Origin: Panacagrimonas perspica
GTDB taxonomy: Bacteria; Pseudomonadota; Gammaproteobacteria; Nevskiales; Nevskiaceae
Length of the DNA stretch: 64,000 bases
Assembly: GCF_004364935.1 (NCBI RefSeq)
Contig: NZ_SOBT01000008.1
Coordinates: 124,001 to 188,000, forward strand
Direction: 5' to 3'
The notes below the pieces were generated by a model. That model saw only the letters and a list, made by a program, of their open reading frames with translations, made no database searches and was not told the DNA's origin. The position numbers and the translations under genes were made by a program. Shown piece by piece: positions 55,752-64,000 of this stretch (within the stretch, counting starts at the first letter, position 1; every line of letters starts with the position of its first letter).

Positions 55752-56213
55752 ATGAAGTTGACCGAGATCCTCAGCCCGGAGCGCGTCGTCAGCGGCGCCG
55801 CGGTCACCAGCAAGAAGAAGGCACTCGAAGAACTTTCCAACCTGCTGGCCACCGGCGCCGCCAACCTGGGCAACGGCGAAGTGTTCAACAGCCTCACGGG
55901 GCGCGAAAAACTCGGCAGCACCGGACTGGGACATGGCGTCGCGATTCCGCACGGCCGCGTCGCCGGCGTCGATCGCAGCGTGGGCGCGTTCATGCGCGTC
56001 AAGCATCCGGTGGATTACGACTCGCACGACGGCAATCCGGTCGACCTGATCTTCGGCCTGCTGGTGCCGCAGACCGCCACCGAGGCGCACCTCAAGCACC
56101 TGGCCGCGGTTGCCGAGATGTTCTCCGACGATGCCTTCTGCTCGAAGCTGCGCGCCGCGCAGGACAGCGCTTCGCTGTACGCGCTCCTTTCGGGCTACAC
56201 GCCCTCGCGCTGA
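55752..56213 (+). CDS. ptsN: Nitrogen-regulatory PTS protein EIIA-Ntr
   Basis: 153 residues. Phosphorylated histidine H67 in GVAIPHGR. The fold is that of fructose-type EIIA. Regulates potassium uptake, nitrogen and envelope stress in other proteobacteria, depending on phosphorylation by an EI/HPr pair, here presumably the one encoded at 58107-60105. Starts the hprK-rapZ-PTS operon. Confidence 0.95.
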   Translation: MKLTEILSPERVVSGAAVTSKKKALEELSNLLATGAANLGNGEVFNSLTGREKLGSTGLGHGVAIPHGRVAGVDRSVGAFMRVKHPVDYDSHDGNPVDLIFGLLVPQTATEAHLKHLAAVAEMFSDDAFCSKLRAAQDSASLYALLSGYTPSR

Positions 56214-56250
56214 TCCCTTTTCGCGACGCGCGCCGACCGGTCCCGAGCGC

Positions 56251-56796
56251 GTGTCCAGCACCGCTGCAAAAGTCACTCTTCACGGCGTCTTCGTCGAGAT
56301 CTTCGGTCTGGGCGTGCTGCTGGCCGGCAAGAGCGGCGTCGGCAAGAGCGAACTCGCGCTGGAAATGCTGGCGCGGGGCCATCGCCTGATCGCCGACGAT
56401 GCCGCCGAATTCGAGCTGGCCCACGACGGCCGCGTCGTCGGGCGCTGCCCGCCGCTGCTGTACGGATTTCTCGAAGTGCGCGGCCTGGGCATCCTGCACG
56501 TGGGGCGCATGTTCGGCGAACCCGCGTTGCGATCGAGCAAGGCGCTGGATCTGATTCTGCGGCTCGATCCCGCTGCCGAATATTCGGATCCGCCGGACCG
56601 TTTGCGCGGTCGTCGTTTCGATACGGACGTCTGCGGCAAGCCGATCCCCGAGATCTCGTTGCCGGTGCGCGTCGGCCAGAGCCTTGCGACCTTGGCCGAG
56701 GCGGCCTGCCGCGATCAGACGCTCAAGCGCGACGGCTACGACGCGGCCGAGGATTTCATGGCGCGCCAGATGCGCTCGATCGAGTCCGGCCGATGA
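56251..56796 (+). CDS. hprK: HPr kinase/phosphorylase, kinase domain only
   Basis: 181 residues from GTG 56251. Walker A GKSGVGKS (26-33), LIADDA (47-52) and the HprK signature EVRGLGILHVGRMFG are present, followed by the C-terminal domain. The N-terminal domain of about 130 residues found in the usual 310-320-residue enzyme is absent: only 37 bp separate this start from ptsN. It thus resembles the short HprK of alphaproteobacteria. Expected to phosphorylate S45 of the HPr encoded nearby. The end overlaps rapZ by 4 nt. Confidence 0.88.
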   Translation: MSSTAAKVTLHGVFVEIFGLGVLLAGKSGVGKSELALEMLARGHRLIADDAAEFELAHDGRVVGRCPPLLYGFLEVRGLGILHVGRMFGEPALRSSKALDLILRLDPAAEYSDPPDRLRGRRFDTDVCGKPIPEISLPVRVGQSLATLAEAACRDQTLKRDGYDAAEDFMARQMRSIESGR

Positions 56797-57656
56797 AGCT
56801 GGTCGTCATCAGTGGACTGTCGGGCGCCGGCAAGACCGTCGCGCTCAAACAGTACGAGGATCTGGGCTACACCTGCATCGACAACATCCCGCTCGCGCTG
56901 CTCGGGCCGATGATCACGCGCATGCTCAAGGGCAGCGGTCCCTCCGGCCGGTACGAGCGCGTCGCCATTGGCGTGGATGCGCGCGAAACCCCGCGCGAGA
57001 TCCGGCGCTTCCCGCAGCACCTCTCGCGGATCAAGGCGCGCGGCGTCGACGTGGATCTGTTCTTCCTGACGGCGTCCGATGAGGTGATCCTGCGCCGGTA
57101 CAGCGAAACCCGGCGTCCGCACCCGCTGGCCGACGAGAGCACGTCGCTGGTCGAGGCCATCGAGCGCGAACGCGCGCTGCTGGCGCCGATCGCCGATCTG
57201 GCGGACGACGCGCTCGACACCAGCAGCATGAACCTGCACGAGCTGCGCGAAGCCATCATGCAGCGACTGCCCGAGGCCACGAAGGGCAAGCTCGCCGTGC
57301 AGTTCGTCTCGTTCGGATTCAAGAACGGGGTGCCCGGCGGCTGCGACTTCTTGTTCGACGTTCGTTGCCTGCCCAACCCGCACTGGAACCTCGCGCTCAA
57401 GGATCTCACCGGACGCGATGAGGCCGTGGAACAGTGGCTGGATGCTCGAGAGGACGTGCAGCGCATGCTGCGCGACATCCGCGATTTCCTGGAACCCTGG
57501 CTCGGCGCGTTCCGCCGACAGGACCGGGCCTATGTCACGATCGGCGTGGGCTGCACCGGGGGACAGCATCGCAGCGTCTATCTGGTCGAACGTCTCGCGC
57601 GGCACTTCTCCAAGTCCTTCGAGCCGGTGATCGCCAACCACAAGGAGCTGCGGTGA
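56793..57656 (+). CDS. rapZ: RNase adapter protein RapZ
   Basis: 287 residues. Walker A GLSGAGKT (8-15), the D-N-I-P motif (TCIDNIPLALL) and a C-terminal domain with GFKNGVPGGCDFLFDVRCLPNP and IGVGCTGGQHRSVYL. In E. coli it binds sRNA GlmZ and glucosamine 6-phosphate to control glmS. A conserved neighbour of ptsN and hprK. GTGA overlap with the next gene. Confidence 0.95.
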   Translation: MKLVVISGLSGAGKTVALKQYEDLGYTCIDNIPLALLGPMITRMLKGSGPSGRYERVAIGVDARETPREIRRFPQHLSRIKARGVDVDLFFLTASDEVILRRYSETRRPHPLADESTSLVEAIERERALLAPIADLADDALDTSSMNLHELREAIMQRLPEATKGKLAVQFVSFGFKNGVPGGCDFLFDVRCLPNPHWNLALKDLTGRDEAVEQWLDAREDVQRMLRDIRDFLEPWLGAFRRQDRAYVTIGVGCTGGQHRSVYLVERLARHFSKSFEPVIANHKELR

Positions 57657-58045
57657 GCGTCGGCATCCTGCTGGTCACGCACGGCAAGCTGGGGCACTTC
57701 CTGCTCGACTGCATGCGGGACATGATTGGCGAATTGCCGCTGACCTCCGACGTGCTCGAGGTGCGGCGCGTGCAGGCGCACGAAGTGCTCATCGGGCAGG
57801 GCAGCAAGATGATCGAGCGGCTGAATTCCGGTGACGGCGTGCTGGTGCTGACCGACGCTTTCGGCTCCACGCCCAGCAATATCGCCAACAAGCTCTGCGC
57901 CATTCACGGCTCGCCGGTGGTCTCCGGCGTGAACCTGCCGATGCTGGTGCGCGTGTACAACTATCCGCGCGCCGCCGTCGACGAAATGGCGAAGCTGGCG
58001 GTCGAGGGTGGGCAACGGGGAATCATTCTGTGTCCGAAGAACTGA
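57653..58045 (+). CDS. PTS EIIA of the mannose family (regulatory)
   Basis: 130 residues from GTG 57653, overlapping the rapZ stop. Phosphorylated histidine H10 in LLVTHGKLG. Folds as EIIA-Man, but no EIIB/C/D partners are near, so it is probably regulatory and receives phosphate from HPr, as proposed for this gene in other proteobacteria with the same cluster. Confidence 0.92.
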   Translation: MSVGILLVTHGKLGHFLLDCMRDMIGELPLTSDVLEVRRVQAHEVLIGQGSKMIERLNSGDGVLVLTDAFGSTPSNIANKLCAIHGSPVVSGVNLPMLVRVYNYPRAAVDEMAKLAVEGGQRGIILCPKN

Positions 58046-58106
58046 ACGTCGTGCCGCCCGCCGCGCGGGCAACAGACACTGGCCTGGCTGCGCGAGGGGA
58101 GCTTTG

Positions 58107-58373
58107 ATGGAACGCAACGTCGACATCGTCAACCGCCTCGGGCTGCATGCCCGTGCGGCCGCCAAGCTCGTCACGCTCGCGAGCAAGTTCAGCAGCGACG
58201 TGCGCGTGCGCAAGGACGCGCGCGAAGTCAGCGGCAAGTCGATCATGGGCGTGATGATGCTGGCGGCCGCTCAGGGCAGCCAGATCACGCTGATCGCCGA
58301 AGGCGAGGACGCCGAGAACGCACTCGACGAACTCGCGGGCCTGGTGGCCGACCGCTTCGGTGAAGAGGCGTGA
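58107..58373 (+). CDS. ptsH: PTS phosphocarrier HPr
   Basis: 88 residues. H14 (NRLGLHARAA) is the EI-dependent site and S45 (VSGKSIMGVMML) the HprK-dependent site. Both are intact, which fits a working HprK in the operon. 4 nt before ptsI. Confidence 0.96.
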   Translation: MERNVDIVNRLGLHARAAAKLVTLASKFSSDVRVRKDAREVSGKSIMGVMMLAAAQGSQITLIAEGEDAENALDELAGLVADRFGEEA

Positions 58374-58377
58374 TGCC

Positions 58378-60105
<1,728 letters not shown>

Positions 60106-60106
60106 A

Positions 60107-60175
60107 GTAGCCCGGCCGAAGTCCGGGGTTTCTTCCTCGCCAACATGGATACACCCCGGACTTCGTCCGGGCTAC
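60107..60175. repeat. GTAGCCCGG palindromic element, copy 14
   Basis: Core GAAGT/ACTTC. It begins one base after the ptsI stop and faces convergent fadD. Confidence 0.86.
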
Positions 60176-60185
60176 GACCGGGTGG

Positions 60186-61844
60186 CTACTCTTCCCAGGC
60201 GATCTGCGACCGTATCGCGCCTTCCTTCTCGATGATCGCCGCGTAGCGCTTTTCGATTTCGTTGCGTTTGACCTTCATCGTCGGCGTCATGACGCCGTTG
60301 TCGATCGTCCACGCTTCCTTGACCACGACGAGCTTCGCGATCTGCTCGTGTGCTTCGAGGTTCTCGTTGACGATCTTCATGTCGGCGATCAGTTCCTTGT
60401 CGAGCTGCGCGCGCGGCTTGTTCTTCGCCACGCCGGGCAGCAGCGACACCAGCATCAGCGGCTGCGTCAGACCGCTGCCGACCAGGCAGAGCTGGTCGAT
60501 GTCGACGTTGCGTGCGAGCTGGCCTTCGATCGGCGCGGGCGAGACGTACTTGCCCTTCAGCGTCTTGAAGATGTCCTTCACGCGACCGGTGATGTAGACG
60601 TAGCCGTCGGCGTCTTGGCGGCCCTTGTCGCCGGTGCGCAGGTAGCCGTCTTCGGTGAACGTCTCCTTGGTCTTCTCCGGCTCCTTGTAGTACCCGGCCA
60701 TCACGCCCGGATGCTTGAACAGGATCTCGCCTTCCTCGGACAGCTTGAACCCGGAGTCCGGCATCGGCTTGCCGACCGAGCCGAGCCGGTTCTGGTGCGG
60801 CAGGTTGGCCGTGGCGTAGATGCTGTTTTCGGTCATGCCGTAGCCCTGCAGCAGGTCGACCTTCAGGTACTGCTTGAACCAGTTCATCACCGGAATCGGC
60901 AGCGGCGCGGCGCCCGAGAAGATGTAGCGCGCGTTGTGCAGGCCCAGGCCCTTGAGAATCTTCTTGCGGATGAAGCCGCCGAGGATCGGAATGCCGGTGA
61001 GTCGCGCGAGCTTGTCCTGCGGCATCTTGCGCAGCACGCCGGACTGGAAGCGCCCGTAGACCAGCGGCACACCGTAGAAGCGCGTCGGTCCCACGCGCGG
61101 AAGCTGCTCGGCGAGCTTGTCGAGGTTCTCGAGGAAGTGGACCTCGGCGCCCAGGTACGTGCTCAGGCCCAGCACCGCGCCGCGCTCGAAGGCGTGCGCC
61201 AGCGGCAGGTAGGAGAAGAAGCGCTCCTCGCCCTGTGAAGGCATCACCTTCAGCGTCTGCTCGGCGGCGAACGTGACGTTGCCCCAGGTGATCATCACGC
61301 CCTTGGGATTGCCGGTCGTGCCGGAGGTGTAGATCAGTGCGGCGAGATCGTCACGTGCAGGACGCTGATAGCCCTCGACCGGCGTGCCCTTGGACACTAC
61401 CTCGTCCCAGGTCTGCTGCGCGGTGGGCGCATCGGCGTACGGAAAGCCGATCGTCGGGATGTCCTTGGGCACCGCGCCGATGAATTCGGCGCCATCCATC
61501 ATCGGGCCGAGGAACAGCACCTTGGCCTCGCTGTGCTTGAGGATGAACGTCACCGCGTCGGGCGATTGCTTGGGATACAGGCCGACGGCGACGAGTCCCG
61601 CCAGGCCGCAGGCGCAGTCGACGAGAAACCAGTGCGCGGTGTTGCGCCCGGAGATCGCCACGCGATCGCCGCGCTTCAGGCCCATGGCGAGCAGCGCACC
61701 CGCGAGCTTTCGCGATTCGGCTTCCGCCTGCTTCCAGTTCCAGCTCAGCGTCCGGGCGCCCTGGGGCTGCACCAGCCAGGTCTTGTCGCCGCGCTCGCGC
61801 GACCACTTCATCAGCATGTCGACCGGCGTGATCATGTCGCTCAT
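60186..61844 (-). CDS. Long-chain acyl-CoA synthetase (AMP-forming)
   Basis: 552 residues. AMP-binding motif YTSGTTGNPKGV, GYGMTENS, TGDKGRQDADGYVYITGR and hinge DIFKTLKGKYVSPAPIE are typical. C-terminal catalytic lysine region is TPTMKVKRNEIEKRY. The GKY.SPAPIE sequence groups it with eukaryote-like ACSL/FAA-type long-chain synthetases rather than E. coli FadD. Activates fatty acids for degradation or lipid synthesis. Divergent from the SMP-30-like gene. Confidence 0.92.
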   Translation of the reverse strand: MSDMITPVDMLMKWSRERGDKTWLVQPQGARTLSWNWKQAEAESRKLAGALLAMGLKRGDRVAISGRNTAHWFLVDCACGLAGLVAVGLYPKQSPDAVTFILKHSEAKVLFLGPMMDGAEFIGAVPKDIPTIGFPYADAPTAQQTWDEVVSKGTPVEGYQRPARDDLAALIYTSGTTGNPKGVMITWGNVTFAAEQTLKVMPSQGEERFFSYLPLAHAFERGAVLGLSTYLGAEVHFLENLDKLAEQLPRVGPTRFYGVPLVYGRFQSGVLRKMPQDKLARLTGIPILGGFIRKKILKGLGLHNARYIFSGAAPLPIPVMNWFKQYLKVDLLQGYGMTENSIYATANLPHQNRLGSVGKPMPDSGFKLSEEGEILFKHPGVMAGYYKEPEKTKETFTEDGYLRTGDKGRQDADGYVYITGRVKDIFKTLKGKYVSPAPIEGQLARNVDIDQLCLVGSGLTQPLMLVSLLPGVAKNKPRAQLDKELIADMKIVNENLEAHEQIAKLVVVKEAWTIDNGVMTPTMKVKRNEIEKRYAAIIEKEGAIRSQIAWEE

Positions 61845-61967
61845 CGCGAGGCTCCCCTGTAGGTTTTATGGGCCGAACTCCGGCCGAGTTTAACCTCGCG
61901 TTCGTGGACCTCGCGCGCGGGGGCCCACACAATCCGATTCCCGTATGCGTCGCATGGAGTAGAGGCT

Positions 61968-63098
61968 TTGGGCACACGTTTGAAACGAATGTTCTGGTTG
62001 ATCCCGCTGACCCTGGTCGTCTACCTCGTGGGCTGGCCGGTGGACATCACGCCGGTGGCGTGGAATCCGCCGGTCGCGCCCTCGCTGAAGGAAGGCTTCT
62101 ACGCGAAGGACGATGCGCTTCGCGGCGTGCAGCGCATCGTCGACGGCGGCCTCGCCGGCCCCGAGGCCATCGCCTTCGACGCGCAGGGCCGGCTGTACAC
62201 GGGCCTGTCGGACGGGCGGGTGGTGTCGGTCTCGGCCGACGGCTCCGACTGCCGCGTGCTCGGCAACACCGGCGGCCGGCCGGCCGGGCTGCAGGTGCAG
62301 GCCGATGGCAGCCTGGTGATCGCCGATGCGATGAAGGGCCTGCTGCATCTGCGGACCGACGGGACGTTCGATTCCTGGGTGACGGCCGTCGACGGCGTGC
62401 CGCTCGGGCTGACCGACGATCTGGCCGTGGACGGGCGCGGGCGCGTGTTCTTCAGCGATGCCTCGTGGAAGTTCGGCCTGCCGGAGCACCGGCTCGATGC
62501 CCTCGAGCATGGCGGCCGCGGGCGCCTGATGCTGCACGATCCGGCCAGCAAGGGCTCTGCAACGTTGCTGGCGGATCTGCAGTTCGCCAACGGCGTGGCG
62601 CTCGGGCCCGACGAGCAGTTCGTGCTGGTCAACCAGACCACGGATTACCGCATCACGCGCTACTGGATGAAGGGCGAGCGTTCGGGGAAGGTCGAGACGT
62701 TCGCCGAGAACCTGCCGGGGTTTCCGGACAACATCACGTTCAACGGCTCCGACCGTTTCTGGGTCGCGCTCTTTGGACCCCGAGATCCGCTCCTCGACAA
62801 GCTCGGCCCCATCCCGTTCCTGCGCACGGTGATCGCGCGGTTGCCGATGTCGTGGCTGCCGGACGGCGGTCGCCAGGGCTTCGTGCTCGGGCTGGATCTG
62901 GACGGCAAGGTCGTCGAGCAATACCGCTACGACGGGCCGGGTGCGTTCGGGCCGGTCACCAGCGTGCGCGAGCATGACGGCGTGCTGTATCTGGGCAGCC
63001 TCGACGACACGGCGATCGGACGGATCTCGCTGGCCGATCTGCGCAGCGGCGTCGTGAAGGATCCGCCGCCGCCGGTGAAGTCGACCTGCAAGCCGTAG
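61968..63098 (+). CDS. SMP-30/gluconolactonase/strictosidine synthase-like protein
   Basis: 376 residues from TTG 61968. An N-terminal membrane anchor (about 9-25) is followed by a six-bladed propeller: GPEAIAFDAQGRLYTGLSDG, DDLAVDGRGRVFFSD, FANGVALGPDEQFVLVNQT, PGFPDNITF. The pattern is that of strictosidine synthase-like/APMAP proteins, probably a membrane-bound lactonase or esterase facing the periplasm; no substrate can be named. Its stop codon is the TAG of the GTAG end of a palindromic element. Confidence 0.85.
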   Translation: MGTRLKRMFWLIPLTLVVYLVGWPVDITPVAWNPPVAPSLKEGFYAKDDALRGVQRIVDGGLAGPEAIAFDAQGRLYTGLSDGRVVSVSADGSDCRVLGNTGGRPAGLQVQADGSLVIADAMKGLLHLRTDGTFDSWVTAVDGVPLGLTDDLAVDGRGRVFFSDASWKFGLPEHRLDALEHGGRGRLMLHDPASKGSATLLADLQFANGVALGPDEQFVLVNQTTDYRITRYWMKGERSGKVETFAENLPGFPDNITFNGSDRFWVALFGPRDPLLDKLGPIPFLRTVIARLPMSWLPDGGRQGFVLGLDLDGKVVEQYRYDGPGAFGPVTSVREHDGVLYLGSLDDTAIGRISLADLRSGVVKDPPPPVKSTCKP

Positions 63099-63171
63099 CC
63101 CTTAACCCGGACGACGTCCGGGAGCTTTTCCGTCAACGGAGAGAGAACCCCCCGGACTTCGTCCGGGCTAC
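63095..63171. repeat. GTAGCCCGG palindromic element, copy 15
   Basis: Left end GTAGCCCTTAACCCGGACGACGTCCGG carries a small insertion; right arm CCGGACTTCGTCCGGGCTAC. TAG 63096-63098 is the stop of the SMP-30-like gene; the right end lies 2 bp before the tatD stop. Confidence 0.84.
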
Positions 63172-63173
63172 GG

Positions 63174-63968
63174 TTACGGCTTGATCCCGAAGAAACACCG
63201 CGCGTTCGACGCCGTGTCGTGCGCCACGTCCGCCGCTTCGCGTCCGCAGGCACGAGCCACGGTCGCGACGACGTAGGGCAGGAACGCCGGCTCGTTGCGA
63301 CGCCCGTCGCGCGGGAGCAGGGCCTTAGGAATCGTGCGCGGCAGCAAATACGGCGCATCGGTCTCCAGCAGCAGCCGATCGCGCGGAATCAGCGGAACGA
63401 TCTCCAGCAGATGCCGGCCGCGTCGCTCGTCGCAGATCCATCCGGTGATGCCGATGTGGCAGTCGAGCGCGAGGTAATCCTCGGCGGCCGCGCGCGTGTC
63501 GGTGAAGCAGTGCACGCAGACCGCGCCGAGGCGATCGCGGTGTTCGCGCAGCATCGCCAGAAAATCCGCATGTGCGTCGCGCTGATGCAGGAACAGCGGC
63601 TTGCCCAGCTCCGCCGCGAGCGCGAGTTGCGCTTCGAAGGCCCTGCGCTGGGCATCGCGCGGAGCCAGATCGCGGAAGTAATCCAGACCGCATTCGCCCA
63701 GCGAGACGAGCGACGGATTCGTCGCGAGTTCGCGGAACAGCGCCTCGTGCGCGGCGTCCCATTCGGCAGCGTGATGCGGATGCAGGCCGGCGGTGGCGAA
63801 CACGCGGCCGCGATGCTGGTGCGCAATCTCGACGGCGCGGCGTGCGCTCTCGGCCGAACTGCCGGTGATCACGATCGCTTCGAGTCCTGCATCCCAGGCG
63901 CGCTGCAGCACGGCGTCACGATCGGCATCGAAACCGTCGTGGGCGAGATTGGCCCCAATGTCGATCAT
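63174..63968 (-). CDS. tatD: TatD-family metal-dependent DNase
   Basis: 264 residues from ATG 63968 (MIDIGANLAHDGF), preceded by GGAG at a proper distance; a TTG three codons earlier is possible. The start lacks the HxH of YcfH/YjjV, as in true TatD. AGLHPHHA, GECGLD, LHQRDAH, VHCFTD and LETDAPYL hold the remaining metal ligands. 3'-5' exonuclease involved in repair of oxidative damage in E. coli. Confidence 0.94.
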   Translation of the reverse strand: MIDIGANLAHDGFDADRDAVLQRAWDAGLEAIVITGSSAESARRAVEIAHQHRGRVFATAGLHPHHAAEWDAAHEALFRELATNPSLVSLGECGLDYFRDLAPRDAQRRAFEAQLALAAELGKPLFLHQRDAHADFLAMLREHRDRLGAVCVHCFTDTRAAAEDYLALDCHIGITGWICDERRGRHLLEIVPLIPRDRLLLETDAPYLLPRTIPKALLPRDGRRNEPAFLPYVVATVARACGREAADVAHDTASNARCFFGIKP

Positions 63969-64000
63969 TGGGTCCAATCTCCGGGGGCGGGGCCCCAGCC

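Noticed and set aside
56214-56250. Missing N-terminal domain of HprK hidden by a frameshift upstream
   Set aside because: Only 37 bp lie between ptsN and hprK, and the DNA before that is fully used by a normal-length ptsN.

Overview
The window is GC-rich chromosomal DNA from a gammaproteobacterium of the Lysobacterales (Xanthomonadales) type. This rests on the fimT-pilV-pilW-pilX-pilY1 minor pilin operon, a class I fructose-bisphosphate aldolase, a DUF3450/double-ExbB/ExbD/TonB cluster, and the long kdsD-lptCAB-rpoN-hpf-ptsN-hprK-rapZ-PTS cluster. Genus cannot be told from sequence alone. No phage, insertion sequence, CRISPR array or rRNA operon was seen.

Layout. 1-4086: minor pilins and the N-terminal part of PilY1 (minus strand, cut by the window edge). 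4352-4555: tRNA-Thr and tRNA-Ser. 4676-10399: fba, an SDR, recN-nadK and a solitary hrcA. 10721-11862: cysH and a rhodanese. 11951-18581: a TonB energising operon ending in a TPR-DUF1329 fusion. 18685-25693: a GGDEF enzyme, an HlyD/MacB-type ABC exporter and a lipoprotein. 25861-27811: hisGD. 27993-33465: a glycosyltransferase, a prolyl oligopeptidase and ethanolamine ammonia-lyase EutBC. 33735-36671: a 978-residue protein joining peptidoglycan-binding, GH19-like, papain-like and lipase-like domains. 36965-41841: murA, ibaG and an ABC-2 transporter with a phospholipase D gene between its two subunits. 41970-47975: a signalling block with a class III cyclase, a Ser/Thr kinase and two sigma-factor-like proteins. 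48074-50319: photolyase and sirtuin. 50411-55435: KDO and LPS transport genes with a 52-codon kdsC remnant, then rpoN and hpf. 55752-60105: nitrogen-type and regulatory PTS with a short HprK and RapZ. 60186-63968: an acyl-CoA synthetase, an SMP-30-like protein and TatD.

The most striking non-coding feature is a family of fifteen palindromic elements (about 67-101 bp, ends GTAGCCCGG...CCGGGCTAC). At least one sits in every one of the nine convergent gene junctions and none sits in a divergent junction. In four genes the TAG of the element end is the stop codon, and one copy lies in the 5' coding region of the TPR-DUF1329 gene. They behave like bidirectional gene-end elements, possibly terminators. 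Two other repeat types also occur: a CTCTCCC palindrome family (two copies) and one perfect 37-bp inverted repeat.

The best candidates for undescribed biology are the four-domain lytic protein with a decayed tandem copy of its tail next to it, the TPR-DUF1329 fusion in a TonB operon, and the kdsC remnant that appears to survive only as a translational coupler.
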